Positions 16,826 through 24,845 of a stretch of DNA of 64,000 bases are shown here, one piece after another. The position numbers and the translations under genes were made by a program. Source of the stretch: CAYSUS01 sp964434165 (GTDB lineage Bacteria; Planctomycetota; Planctomycetia; Pirellulales; Thermoguttaceae); assembly GCA_964434165.1 (NCBI GenBank), contig CAYSUS010000033.1, positions 1 through 64,000 of the forward strand, given 5' to 3'. A model generated the notes under the pieces. That model had not been told where the DNA came from, searched no databases, and was given only the letters and a program-made list of their open reading frames with translations. How positions within the stretch are numbered: position 1 is the stretch's first letter; every line of letters begins with the position of its first letter.

Positions 16826-17974
16826 TCAGTCAAAGCAGAAACAGTCCGTCTCGTCGCAGTCGTGCAGCGCACAATGCCTTGTCGGCGGGCGGCGAACCGG
16901 CGCCGTCGGTTCCAGGGCGCCCCACGGCCAGCCCAGCTCCTCCACAATCGGCGCAATGAAGTAGCCGTCCAGGTCTTGAGCGCGGTCACCGCCCAGCGGC
17001 TCCTGGGCGGAGTAGAAGGCCGCGGCCTCGCGCATGGCCTTGCGCCGCGCCGCTTCGCTCCACCCGCGCTTGGGTCGATGGGCGTCGAGGATCGCGCGGG
17101 CCTTGACCGTGTAGGCGTGGAGGCGATCGTCTTCCAGCAGCGACCGGAGCGCCTCGATGCCGGAGGCGCGGACCAGCTCGCCCGGGGTGGCGAACTCCCA
17201 CAGTCCTTCCGGCGGCAGCACGAACAGGCGGACCGGGGCGTCGCAGCGGAACAGGGCCTCGCAGGCTTCGGCGAGCCGGGCCGCCGCGTTTCGATCCCGG
17301 TCGAGCGCCAGGGTCACCCCGCGCGCGCCGCAGTCGGCCAGACGCTCCCAGCGCGCGCTCGCGATCGACTCGCCTGGCTCGCCCAGCGCCGCGGCGTGGC
17401 GGAAGCCCAGCGACTGGAGGAGGAGGGCTTCGAGGATGTCTTCGACGAGAAGAAGGTCGCCTTGCGGGGGGTGTAGTCCGAGAGCCGCGTCCAGCCCCAC
17501 GGCCGGCGTGTGCTTCTTCCATCGAGCCCGCCAGTAGAGATACGCGGGACCGCCGCGTTCCAGCGCGCGGGCCCAGAAGCTTACGATGCGTCCGCCAGGC
17601 ATGGTGATCGGACCGACAAGCCGGCCGGCCAACCGGCGGTCGGCCACGAGCCGCGAGCGCCGGATCTCCTCGAGCGGGAAGCCCGCCTGCGCCAGCCGGT
17701 CGCGCATCGAGTCCGGCGAGTCGATCCACCCGATGGGCAACTTCGAAAGAGCCGTCCTTCCCAGGCCCCATTCCTCCAGTCGCGCCCGCGTGGCACGTGC
17801 GGACTGCGCCACGTCCGAAGCATCCTCCAGAAGCACGCGGCGCGACAGTGCGAAGAAGACGGCGGGCAGCTCCGATTCGGGTTGACCGATCTGCTCGGAA
17901 AGGGGCGGATCGGGTGCCACGGCCCGCAGTCGCAGGCGCGAAGGCCCTAGTGCCGGTTGGTAGGGGGCTTCCAT
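16826..17974 (-). CDS. DnaG-like Toprim-domain protein without zinc finger (orphan primase-like)
   Basis: The 382-residue protein follows the catalytic-core layout of DnaG primase. The N-terminal core region (ATRARLEEWGLGRTALSKL, then RLVADRRLAGRLVGPITMPG and GRIVSFWARALE) precedes a Toprim domain with its Glu in LLLVEDILEALLLQSLGF and an Asp pair in GVTLALDRDRNAAARLAEA. There is no CHC2 zinc finger and no DnaB-binding or helicase domain, and it is much shorter than DnaG (about 600). The C-terminus ends in a Cys/Asp-rich tail (HCALHDCDETDCFCFD) that could bind metal. It may be a primase-like enzyme of mobile origin or a repair accessory. The ATG at 17974 lacks an obvious ribosome site. No replication or phage genes lie nearby. 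Confidence 0.75.
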   Translation of the reverse strand: MEAPYQPALGPSRLRLRAVAPDPPLSEQIGQPESELPAVFFALSRRVLLEDASDVAQSARATRARLEEWGLGRTALSKLPIGWIDSPDSMRDRLAQAGFPLEEIRRSRLVADRRLAGRLVGPITMPGGRIVSFWARALERGGPAYLYWRARWKKHTPAVGLDAALGLHPPQGDLLLVEDILEALLLQSLGFRHAAALGEPGESIASARWERLADCGARGVTLALDRDRNAAARLAEACEALFRCDAPVRLFVLPPEGLWEFATPGELVRASGIEALRSLLEDDRLHAYTVKARAILDAHRPKRGWSEAARRKAMREAAAFYSAQEPLGGDRAQDLDGYFIAPIVEELGWPWGALEPTAPVRRPPTRHCALHDCDETDCFCFD

Positions 17975-18277
17975 GGAGCGCGGCGGGTTGGGTGGGGGTT
18001 CCTTTGGCTATTCCTGGGGGTAGCGGGCGCCTGAAGCGGTGAGCAAGAATAGCAGCCAAGTCGAGCGGTCCCAAGGGCAGTCTCCCCCCGGCCCGGCGGC
18101 CGAGCATCGGAATGTCTGCGGGTTGTCCGGCCACGTCGTCGCCCCCGCCTGCAGTGCACGGAAATGCAACCCATGATCGGGCCTGCCCGTCGATCCGTCG
18201 TCCACGCGACACGGCTTGCGCCGCGCCCTCCGTTCCCTCGGATCCTCTTTGACCAGTCCACCTAGGAGCAACCTGCC
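17975..18277. other. 303-base divergent intergenic region
   Basis: It lies between the Toprim gene (-) and the oxidoreductase gene (+). An AGGAG ribosome site sits about 10 bases before 18278. I see no convincing promoter hexamers, hairpin or gene. Confidence 0.5.
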
Positions 18278-19582
18278 ATGACCCAGAGTCGGCACGTTTC
18301 GCGTCGTGACTTCCTGAAGACTTCGTCCGTGGCGGCTTCCACGGCCGCGCTGGCCGGAGGGCTTTCGCTGGCGCGAAGTGCCCATGCGGCGGGGAGCGAC
18401 GTGATCAAGATCGCCCTGATCGGCGCCGGCGGACGCGGCACCGGGGCCGCCAACCAGTTGATGAACGCCGACGCGAACGTGAAGCTCGTGGCCGTGGCCG
18501 ACGCGTTCCAGGACCGTGCCGAGAGCTCGGTCAAGAACCTCACCAAGGCCCACAAGGATCAGGTGGACGTGCCGGCCGACCGGCAGTTTTCGGGCTTCGA
18601 CGCCTACAAAAAGGCCATGGCCGTGGAGAGCGACATGGTCGTGTTGGCCACGCCGCCGGGCTTCCGTCCCGTCCATTACGACGCCGCGGTGAAGGCGGGC
18701 AAGCACGTGTTCATGGAGAAGCCCTGCTGCACCGACGCCCCGGGCTTCCGGATGCTGATGGACACCAACAAGCTGGCGGACGAGAAGGGCCTGCTCGTGG
18801 GCGTGGGCCTCCAGCGCCGCCACCAGCCGAACTACATGGAGACGATCCAGCGGCTCCAGGACGGGGCGATCGGCGACATCCTGCTCTTGCAAGCGTACTG
18901 GAACGGCGGCGGCGTCTGGGTCCGTCCGCGCACGCCCGAGCAGACCGAGATGGAGTACCAGATGCGCAACTGGTACTACTTCGTCTGGCTCTGCGGCGAC
19001 CACATCTGCGAGCAGCACGTGCACAACCTGGACATCGTCAACTGGGTCAAGGGCGGCCCTCCGGTCGAGGCCAACGGCATGGGCGGACGCCAGGTCCGCA
19101 AGGGCCCCGAGCACGGCCAGATCTACGACCACCACTTCGTCGAGTTCACCTACGCCGACGGCTCGAAGATGTACAGCCAGTGCCGCCATATCCGCAAGTG
19201 CTGGAACAGCGTCTCGGAGCGGGTCGTGGGCACCAAGGGCGAGTCGAACTGCGCCGGCAAGATCGACGGCGAGAACGAGTGGAAGTTCGACGGCAAGCGG
19301 GTCAGCGGCCACCAGCAGGAGCAGACCGACCACGTGGCCGCCCTCCGCGCCGGCAAGCGGTACAACGAGGGCTACTACGGGGCCACGAGCAGCTTCACCG
19401 CCGTGCTCGGGCGCATGGCGACGTACTCGGGCCAGATCGTCAAGTGGGACGACGCGGTGGCCAGGGGCCCCGTGGAGTTCCCCTACGGCCAGGACCTGAC
19501 CTACCAGACGCAGCCGCCGGTCGTGCCCGACGCCGACGGCAACTACCCCGTGCCCATGCCCGGGATGTACAAGGCCTACTAG
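18278..19582 (+). CDS. Tat-exported Gfo/Idh/MocA-family oxidoreductase
   Basis: The 434-residue protein starts with a twin-arginine signal (SRRDFLKTSSVAASTAALAG) ending at AHA. The mature protein begins with a Rossmann fold (IKIALIGAGGRGTGAANQLM) binding NAD(P), followed by the family EKPCC motif (GKHVFMEKPCCTD), equivalent to the usual EKP. The C-terminal half is the alpha/beta substrate domain (LQRRHQPNYMETIQRLQDG; HICEQHVHNLDIVNWV). Tat-exported members are very numerous in planctomycetes and are thought to act on sugars or inositols with tightly bound cofactor. The substrate here is unknown. Confidence 0.93.
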   Translation: MTQSRHVSRRDFLKTSSVAASTAALAGGLSLARSAHAAGSDVIKIALIGAGGRGTGAANQLMNADANVKLVAVADAFQDRAESSVKNLTKAHKDQVDVPADRQFSGFDAYKKAMAVESDMVVLATPPGFRPVHYDAAVKAGKHVFMEKPCCTDAPGFRMLMDTNKLADEKGLLVGVGLQRRHQPNYMETIQRLQDGAIGDILLLQAYWNGGGVWVRPRTPEQTEMEYQMRNWYYFVWLCGDHICEQHVHNLDIVNWVKGGPPVEANGMGGRQVRKGPEHGQIYDHHFVEFTYADGSKMYSQCRHIRKCWNSVSERVVGTKGESNCAGKIDGENEWKFDGKRVSGHQQEQTDHVAALRAGKRYNEGYYGATSSFTAVLGRMATYSGQIVKWDDAVARGPVEFPYGQDLTYQTQPPVVPDADGNYPVPMPGMYKAY

Positions 19583-19643
19583 TAGCAGGCATTCTCCGAA
19601 TGCTGTTCGCTTCGGTAGCAGGCATTCTCCGAATGCCGTTCGC
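19582..19643. repeat. Tandem 29-base repeat containing GGCATTC-TCC-GAATGCC
   Basis: Two copies, 19582-19610 and 19615-19643, differ at one base (T or C in GAATGYCG). Each contains a palindrome (GGCATTC, loop TCC, GAATGCC or GAATGCT). The first copy begins inside the stop codon of the oxidoreductase gene. The arrangement is typical of dispersed repeats rather than a CRISPR, since the spacer is only 4 bases. Confidence 0.75.
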
Positions 19644-19729
19644 CGTCGGCCGCAGCGGTGCCGCGTTCAGGCTAAGAACGGCACGGGGCCGGTCGGGCGG
19701 CGGGTCCGCAACGTGAGAGGGCCTCATCG

Positions 19730-19760
19730 GACTTCCGAAGTCTTGAAGACTTCGGAAGTC
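19730..19760. terminator. Perfect 15-bp inverted repeat, likely bidirectional terminator and repeat-family member
   Basis: GACTTCCGAAGTCTT and AAGACTTCGGAAGTC pair perfectly over 15 bp around a single G. TTTGCG follows on the + strand. It lies 20 bases from the stop of the convergent DUF1559 gene and downstream of the oxidoreductase, the right place to end both transcripts. The arms match the repeat at 16783-16815. Terminator function is inferred because the T-run is short. Confidence 0.6.
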
Positions 19761-19779
19761 TTTGCGTTTCGTGCACGGT

Positions 19780-20787
19780 CTAGTGCAGCTCGCTCGAATC
19801 GATCGCCTGCCGGTCCTTGCGGTTGCAGAGCCAACTGTGCGTCTGGAGGTCGATCGCGTAGCTCAAGGTGTGGACCGACCCGTCGCAGAGGACGACGTTC
19901 CATCCGCTCGCGTGTGCCGACCCGAAGCTCCGGGAGTGGGTGTTGTCGCCGGGGCGGTCCTGGGCCGGCCGGTAGCCCGTCCCGTCGCTTGAGTTGTAAT
20001 AGCCCCAGCGGAGCGTGTCCTGGTCGTGGCCGATGTGCAGCGACTGGTCGTCGGCCGGGTCACGCCCGGTGTAGTAATTGTCCGGGTTGATGTAGCGCTC
20101 GCCCACGAGGTAGGTGTTGCTCGTGCCGTCGTGAATGGCGCCCATGGCGACCGTGCTCGCCTGATAGACGATGCCGTTGGCGGTGTGCCAATTGGTCTGG
20201 GCATCGCCGTCCTCGAGCGAACTGGGACCTTGCACGCCGTAGGCCCCGCCTGACCCGGCGTTGGCCGCGTAGTCGGTGCGGGCCATGACCCCGGGCGGGT
20301 CGGGCACGTTGCGGATCTCGCGCCCGTCGTAAGGATACGCGATCGCGCGGCGGCGCGTGGGGCAGTTGAAGATGGCCAGCGGAATGGAGATGGCCTTGGC
20401 GATCTCCGCGCCCTTCGCCGACGGGTCCGTCATTTCCTTGCCCATATCGTGCAAGGCCTGCTGCTCGAGAAATGGCAGGATGTTATAGCACCAGCCGCCC
20501 GGCTGGCGCTTCCCGTACCCGCGGTCCGGGTCGCCGACCCACTTCCATCCCCAGCCGCCGGTGGGCAGATGCCCGTGGGCGCTCTCGTGGTTCAGGCAGG
20601 CCAGACCGATCTGCTTGAGGTTGTTCTGGCACTGCGAGCGCCGCGCGGCTTCGCGCGCGGACTGGACGGCCGGCAACAGGAGTGAGATCAGGATGCCGAT
20701 GATCGTGATCACCACCAGGAGCTCGACCAACGTAAAACCCCGCCGGGGACGAGGAACGGCGGGCAATAGACGACTGGCAGCCTGCAT
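19780..20787 (-). CDS. DUF1559 family protein with type IV prepilin-like N-terminus
   Basis: This is a hallmark planctomycete family. The N-terminus has the prepilin peptidase site and hydrophobic helix (RRGFTLVELLVVITIIGI, then LISLLLPAVQSAREAARRSQ), so it is probably cleaved after Gly and inserted by a type II/IV pilus-like pathway. The DUF1559 domain follows (QCQNNLKQIGLACLNHESAHG). The C-terminus carries the H-X9-DG processing-associated motif (HASGWNVVLCDG). The 335-residue length is normal. The ATG at 20787 has AGGAGG eight bases upstream. The function of the family is not known. Confidence 0.95.
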   Translation of the reverse strand: MQAASRLLPAVPRPRRGFTLVELLVVITIIGILISLLLPAVQSAREAARRSQCQNNLKQIGLACLNHESAHGHLPTGGWGWKWVGDPDRGYGKRQPGGWCYNILPFLEQQALHDMGKEMTDPSAKGAEIAKAISIPLAIFNCPTRRRAIAYPYDGREIRNVPDPPGVMARTDYAANAGSGGAYGVQGPSSLEDGDAQTNWHTANGIVYQASTVAMGAIHDGTSNTYLVGERYINPDNYYTGRDPADDQSLHIGHDQDTLRWGYYNSSDGTGYRPAQDRPGDNTHSRSFGSAHASGWNVVLCDGSVHTLSYAIDLQTHSWLCNRKDRQAIDSSELH

Positions 20788-21138
20788 GGCCGATCCTCCT
20801 GGAAGCCTCTTCCGGCAGAAGGGTGGGAGGGTTTGGTCCCGAAAGTCGGCAGAGAACCTCTTGCGACTAAGATACCCCCCTACATCGAGTTAACACTGCA
20901 ATGGGCTCGGCGTCAAGAATCGGGCCCTAGCGCAGGTGCGGCTCGGACCGGTGGTCCGGGAGCAGAGCGGGGTGCACAACCTCAAACCTCTTGCCACCGC
21001 GGCGGAAACGAGGGTCAGGTGGTGTCAAGCGGCTCTATGGGGGTGGGTACCCGCCCCGCCCGCTTGTCGGAGTTCTGACTCTCGACTAGTTTACAGGTTT
21101 CTCCACCTGGAATTCTCCACGATTCTCCTAGTCCATCG
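20788..21138. other. 351-base divergent intergenic region
   Basis: It lies between the DUF1559 gene (-) and dapL (+). It contains a short hairpin (GGACC-GGT-GGTCC, 20946-20958) and a nearly perfect palindrome at 21040-21057 centred on GTAC with one G-T mismatch, which could be an operator. No gene is visible. Confidence 0.45.
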
Positions 21139-22371
21139 ATGAGCGATCCCTACTTCCAGGCGCTCTTCGCCGAGCGCATCGGCGGCGCCGAATACGGCAA
21201 GGGCTCTGCGATCTACAAGTTCGAGAAGATCAAGCGGGCGAAGCGCAAGGCCCTGGCCGACCATCCCGACCGAGAGTTGATCGATTTCGGGATCGGCGAG
21301 AACGACGAGATGGCCGATCCGGCGGTGCGCCGGGTGATGGCCCGCGAGATCGACCAGCCCGAGAACCGTGGATACGCGGACAACGGCATCGGGGCCTTTC
21401 GCGAAGCGGCCGCCCGGTTCATGAACCGCGAGTTCGGCGTGCAGCTCGACCCGGCCACCGAGATCAACCACGCGATCGGCTCGAAGCCGGCCCTGGCCAT
21501 GCTGCCGGCCTGTTTCATCAACCCGGGCGACGTGACCCTGATGACCGTGCCTGGCTATCCCGTGGCCGGGACGCACACGCAGTATTTCGGGGGCAAGATC
21601 CATCGGCTGCCGCTGCTGCCGGAGAACGACTTCCTGCCGGACCTGGAGTCCGTGCCCGCCGACGTCCTGGCCCGCGCCAAGATGCTTGTGCTGAACTACC
21701 CGAACAGCCCGACGGGCAGGACTGCCAACAGGGAGTTCTACGAGCGGGTCGTCGGGTTCGCGCGGGAGAACGCCCTGGTCGTCGTTCAGGACGCCGCGCA
21801 CATCATGCTCAGCCTCGATGGCCCGCCTCTGAGCTTCCTCCAGGTCCCCGGCGCGCGCGAGGTGGGCGTCGAGGTCCATTCGCTCTCCAAGGGCTGGAAC
21901 ATGATCGGATGGCGCATGGGCTGGGTTTGCGGGCACGAGCGGATCGTGCGGGCGTTCGCCGACGTGAAGGACAACAGCGACTCGGGCCAGTTCATCGCCA
22001 TCCAAAAGGCCGCCGCCGCCGCCCTGGACGACCCGGAGATTCCCAGGCGGACTCGCGACAAGTACCGGCGCCGCCTGGAGAAGCTGGTGGCCATGCTCGG
22101 CCGCTGCGGCTTTGAATGCCGGATGCCGGGCGGGAGCTACTTCCTTTACACCCCGGCCCCCAGGGGCGTAGAGAACGGAGCGGCGTTCGAATCGGCGGAA
22201 GCGGCCAGCCAGTTCCTCATCACCGAGCATTCGATCGTCACCGTCCCGTGGGACGATGCCGGCCCGTACCTTCGTTTCTCGGTGACCTACGAGGCCGCGG
22301 ACGAGGAGGCCGAGGACCGGCTAATGTCCGCCGCTGAGGAGCGGCTCCAGCGGCGACCTTTGCTCTTCTAA
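21139..22371 (+). CDS. dapL: LL-diaminopimelate aminotransferase
   Basis: DapL converts tetrahydrodipicolinate directly to LL-diaminopimelate with glutamate as amino donor, for lysine and peptidoglycan. The 410-residue protein is a class I/II PLP aminotransferase. Its PLP Lys is residue 251 in VHSLSKGWNMIGWRMG. The Asn/Pro motif is LNYPNSPTGRTA, the Asp contact is VVVQDAAH, and the C-terminal Arg is in YLRFSVTYEA. The N-terminus (YKFEKIKRAKRKALADHPDR then LIDFGIGENDEMA) resembles the DapL subgroup found in chlamydiae and planctomycetes. The exact substrate rests on subfamily resemblance, so a related aminotransferase is possible. The ATG at 21139 is the first in frame. Confidence 0.8.
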   Translation: MSDPYFQALFAERIGGAEYGKGSAIYKFEKIKRAKRKALADHPDRELIDFGIGENDEMADPAVRRVMAREIDQPENRGYADNGIGAFREAAARFMNREFGVQLDPATEINHAIGSKPALAMLPACFINPGDVTLMTVPGYPVAGTHTQYFGGKIHRLPLLPENDFLPDLESVPADVLARAKMLVLNYPNSPTGRTANREFYERVVGFARENALVVVQDAAHIMLSLDGPPLSFLQVPGAREVGVEVHSLSKGWNMIGWRMGWVCGHERIVRAFADVKDNSDSGQFIAIQKAAAAALDDPEIPRRTRDKYRRRLEKLVAMLGRCGFECRMPGGSYFLYTPAPRGVENGAAFESAEAASQFLITEHSIVTVPWDDAGPYLRFSVTYEAADEEAEDRLMSAAEERLQRRPLLF

Positions 22372-22646
22372 AAGCCGCAATCCCTCGGCTGTTATCCTCT
22401 TGTGGTGGGGGGCGGATTGCGCCTCGTCAGGGCCGGCCACCACACGGTCAATCTAGAGGCCCCATCTTTCCCATTATTGCCATCCCTGCCCGAAGGCTCC
22501 CGCTACCTGAATCGGGTCGGGGGCATGGCTCCCCACTCAAGGCGTGACAGTGGTAGGCCGAAAAGAGTTATGGGAATGTTGGTTCTGTCGGAACTGCCGT
22601 TCCCACGCGTCGTCGGAATTCTGCCAGCAGAACCGGGGCCTTTGCC

Positions 22647-24845
22647 ATGCCGATTTCACGTCGCAGAACGATCTTCCTCGCCGTGAGCTGCGTGCTCGCG
22701 GTGGCGCTCACGGGTGGGTATTTGTCCGCCGCCCCTCCGGCGACCCTGTGGCGATTCCTGGGAATCCCGCAGACGTACAACCGCATTCGCGACGCCACGG
22801 CGAATCGCTCGGGCAATCGGCCGCAGGCCGAGCGGACCCGACCGTTGAAGCGGATCGCCGACCCGGAGCATCTCGACCCGGAGACGGCCGCCGGGAAGAA
22901 CCCGGCGATCAACGCGGCGGCCAAGGTGAAGGAACAGGAAGATCTTGCCCCGCAGAAGATCAAGGCGATCAAGTACCTGGCCACCATCGGCTGCGGGTGC
23001 TATCCGGAGGTCCGGGCCGCGCTCCTGGCTGCGCTGGACGACTGCACCGAGGAGATCCGTTACGAGGCGGCGATGGCGTTCTGCCGTGCGTCGGGAAACC
23101 CCTGCGTGTGGTGCAATCCCGGAAGCTGCTGCAACAAGGAGGTGACGGACAAACTCAAGGACATGGCCTACGGTCAGGACGAGCAGGGTTGCTGGAAGGA
23201 GCCTTCCGCGCGCGTGAGGGCGGCCGCTGCCCTGGCCCTGAACGCCTGCGAGCGCATCATGCCCCCCGAGCCGGTCGTGCCGGTCGAGCGCAAGGAACTG
23301 CCGGTTGAGGGGACCCGGGGGCTGGAGCCGGGGGCGCCGACGCCGGCCCCCGAGGCGCCGACCCCGCCGGAGGCACACTTGATTCCCAAGCAACTGTTCC
23401 GACCGGCCAGCCATCCGTCGGCTCAGCAGGAGCACGACGTCTCCGCACCCGGCGAGGTCATGGTCACGCCGGACGGGGTTTCCGTGGAGCATCAGGTCAC
23501 TGCCGCAGAGGTGTCGTACCGGCGCGGGCGGTGTGGCGGATGCGCCCGCGTGCCGTGCGTCTGTCCTCCGTCGGTCTATCCCCAGGGGACCATGCTCGGC
23601 GAGCCTGGCGAGGCCTTGGAGCCGACGCCGGACATGGGCGAGGCCATGCCCGAAGCGTCCCCGACGCCTCCGCCGAGCGCCCTGGCGGGCACGTTCGGAG
23701 CCGCGCCGGGTCCGGCCAGCGTAGCCCCGTACATGATTGGTGACTTCTTCGGGGGGTCATTCGCCCCGGCCCGGATCCCTGACCAGATGAGCCCGAATGG
23801 CGGGTATTACGACCCAGACAACGGGACGTATGACCCGCATTACGGGGCTCCGACCCCGATCCCTCAGATCGTGGTCGCTGACGTGCCGAGCCCCGGGACA
23901 GGCGGCGGCGTGGGGCGGCTGAAGATCGCCGAGAACACCAGCCCCATCCCGCGAGACCGGATGATCTTCAACTATACCTACTTCGGCGACGTGCCGCTGG
24001 CCCCCGGCGGCGTGGACGTGAGCCGCTATACGGTCGGGTTCGAGAAGACCTTCTTCGACGGGCTGACCTCGTTCGAGATGAAGATCCCCATGGCCACCAC
24101 GCTGGACAGCACGATCCTGGCCGGGGATCCGAACTACGCCAACGGCGAGTTCGGCAATATGAACTTCACGTTCAAGGGCCTGTTCCTCAGCCGCGACCGA
24201 TGGAACGTGGCCGGGGGGCTGACGATCGCCGCCCCGACCGCCGACGACATCCGCGTCGTATTGGACGACGGCACGGAGCGCGTCCGTATCGAGAACGAGG
24301 CCGTGCACTTCCAGCCGTTCCTCGGCGTGTTGTGGACTCCGAACGAGCGGTTCTACGCACAAGGATTCCTGCAGTATGACGTGGCCAGCATCGGCCACCC
24401 CGTCTTCCTGGACGAGGTTCGCATCGTGGATCCGAATTACCAGGGCTCAACGCCGCCGCTGCTGCGAGCCGGACGTCTGAATGACGCCACCTTCCAGTTC
24501 CTCGATCTGGGTGTCGGCTACTGGACCTACAAGGCGCCCTGCCCTGGCGAGTTCTTCTCCGGCCTCGCCTGGACCGCAGAGCTCCACTGGAACAAGTCGC
24601 TTCAGGAGGCCGACGTGATTCGCACACAGAATTACGTCGTCGGCGACTTCGGCAGCGACGTGGACGTATGGGACCTGACGTTGGGTGCACACCTGCTCGT
24701 GATGGACCGCACGTCAGTCACGTTCGCCTACGCGACGCCGCTGGGCGGCGGTGCGGACCGCCAGTTCGACGGCGAGTTCCGGCTGATGCTCAACTATCAC
24801 TACGGACGCTCGCGACGCGCGCCGCGGGCCCCGATGGCCCTGTGA
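22647..24845 (+). CDS. Exported planctomycete protein: HEAT-like repeats fused to an outer-membrane beta-barrel-like domain
   Basis: The 732-residue protein has a signal peptide (RRTIFLAVSCVLAVALTGGY). Residues of about 95-205 form HEAT-like helices (KIKAIKYLATIGCGCYPEVR; VRAAAALALNACE) interrupted by Cys-rich patches (CVWCNPGSCC). A Pro-rich linker of about 200 residues holds a second Cys cluster (RRGRCGGCARVPCVCPP). The last 280 residues alternate like barrel strands (MIFNYTYFGDVPLAPGGVDV; TVGFEKTFFDGLTSFEMKIP) and finish with an aromatic-rich strand (FRLMLNYHYG). The layout suggests an outer-membrane protein exposing a scaffold into the periplasm. The function is unknown. The 3' end overlaps the convergent kinase frame by 132 bases. 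Confidence 0.75.
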   Translation: MPISRRRTIFLAVSCVLAVALTGGYLSAAPPATLWRFLGIPQTYNRIRDATANRSGNRPQAERTRPLKRIADPEHLDPETAAGKNPAINAAAKVKEQEDLAPQKIKAIKYLATIGCGCYPEVRAALLAALDDCTEEIRYEAAMAFCRASGNPCVWCNPGSCCNKEVTDKLKDMAYGQDEQGCWKEPSARVRAAAALALNACERIMPPEPVVPVERKELPVEGTRGLEPGAPTPAPEAPTPPEAHLIPKQLFRPASHPSAQQEHDVSAPGEVMVTPDGVSVEHQVTAAEVSYRRGRCGGCARVPCVCPPSVYPQGTMLGEPGEALEPTPDMGEAMPEASPTPPPSALAGTFGAAPGPASVAPYMIGDFFGGSFAPARIPDQMSPNGGYYDPDNGTYDPHYGAPTPIPQIVVADVPSPGTGGGVGRLKIAENTSPIPRDRMIFNYTYFGDVPLAPGGVDVSRYTVGFEKTFFDGLTSFEMKIPMATTLDSTILAGDPNYANGEFGNMNFTFKGLFLSRDRWNVAGGLTIAAPTADDIRVVLDDGTERVRIENEAVHFQPFLGVLWTPNERFYAQGFLQYDVASIGHPVFLDEVRIVDPNYQGSTPPLLRAGRLNDATFQFLDLGVGYWTYKAPCPGEFFSGLAWTAELHWNKSLQEADVIRTQNYVVGDFGSDVDVWDLTLGAHLLVMDRTSVTFAYATPLGGGADRQFDGEFRLMLNYHYGRSRRAPRAPMAL

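Noticed and set aside
19582..19643. Possible CRISPR array
   Set aside because: Only two units with a 4-base spacer and no cas genes in the window.
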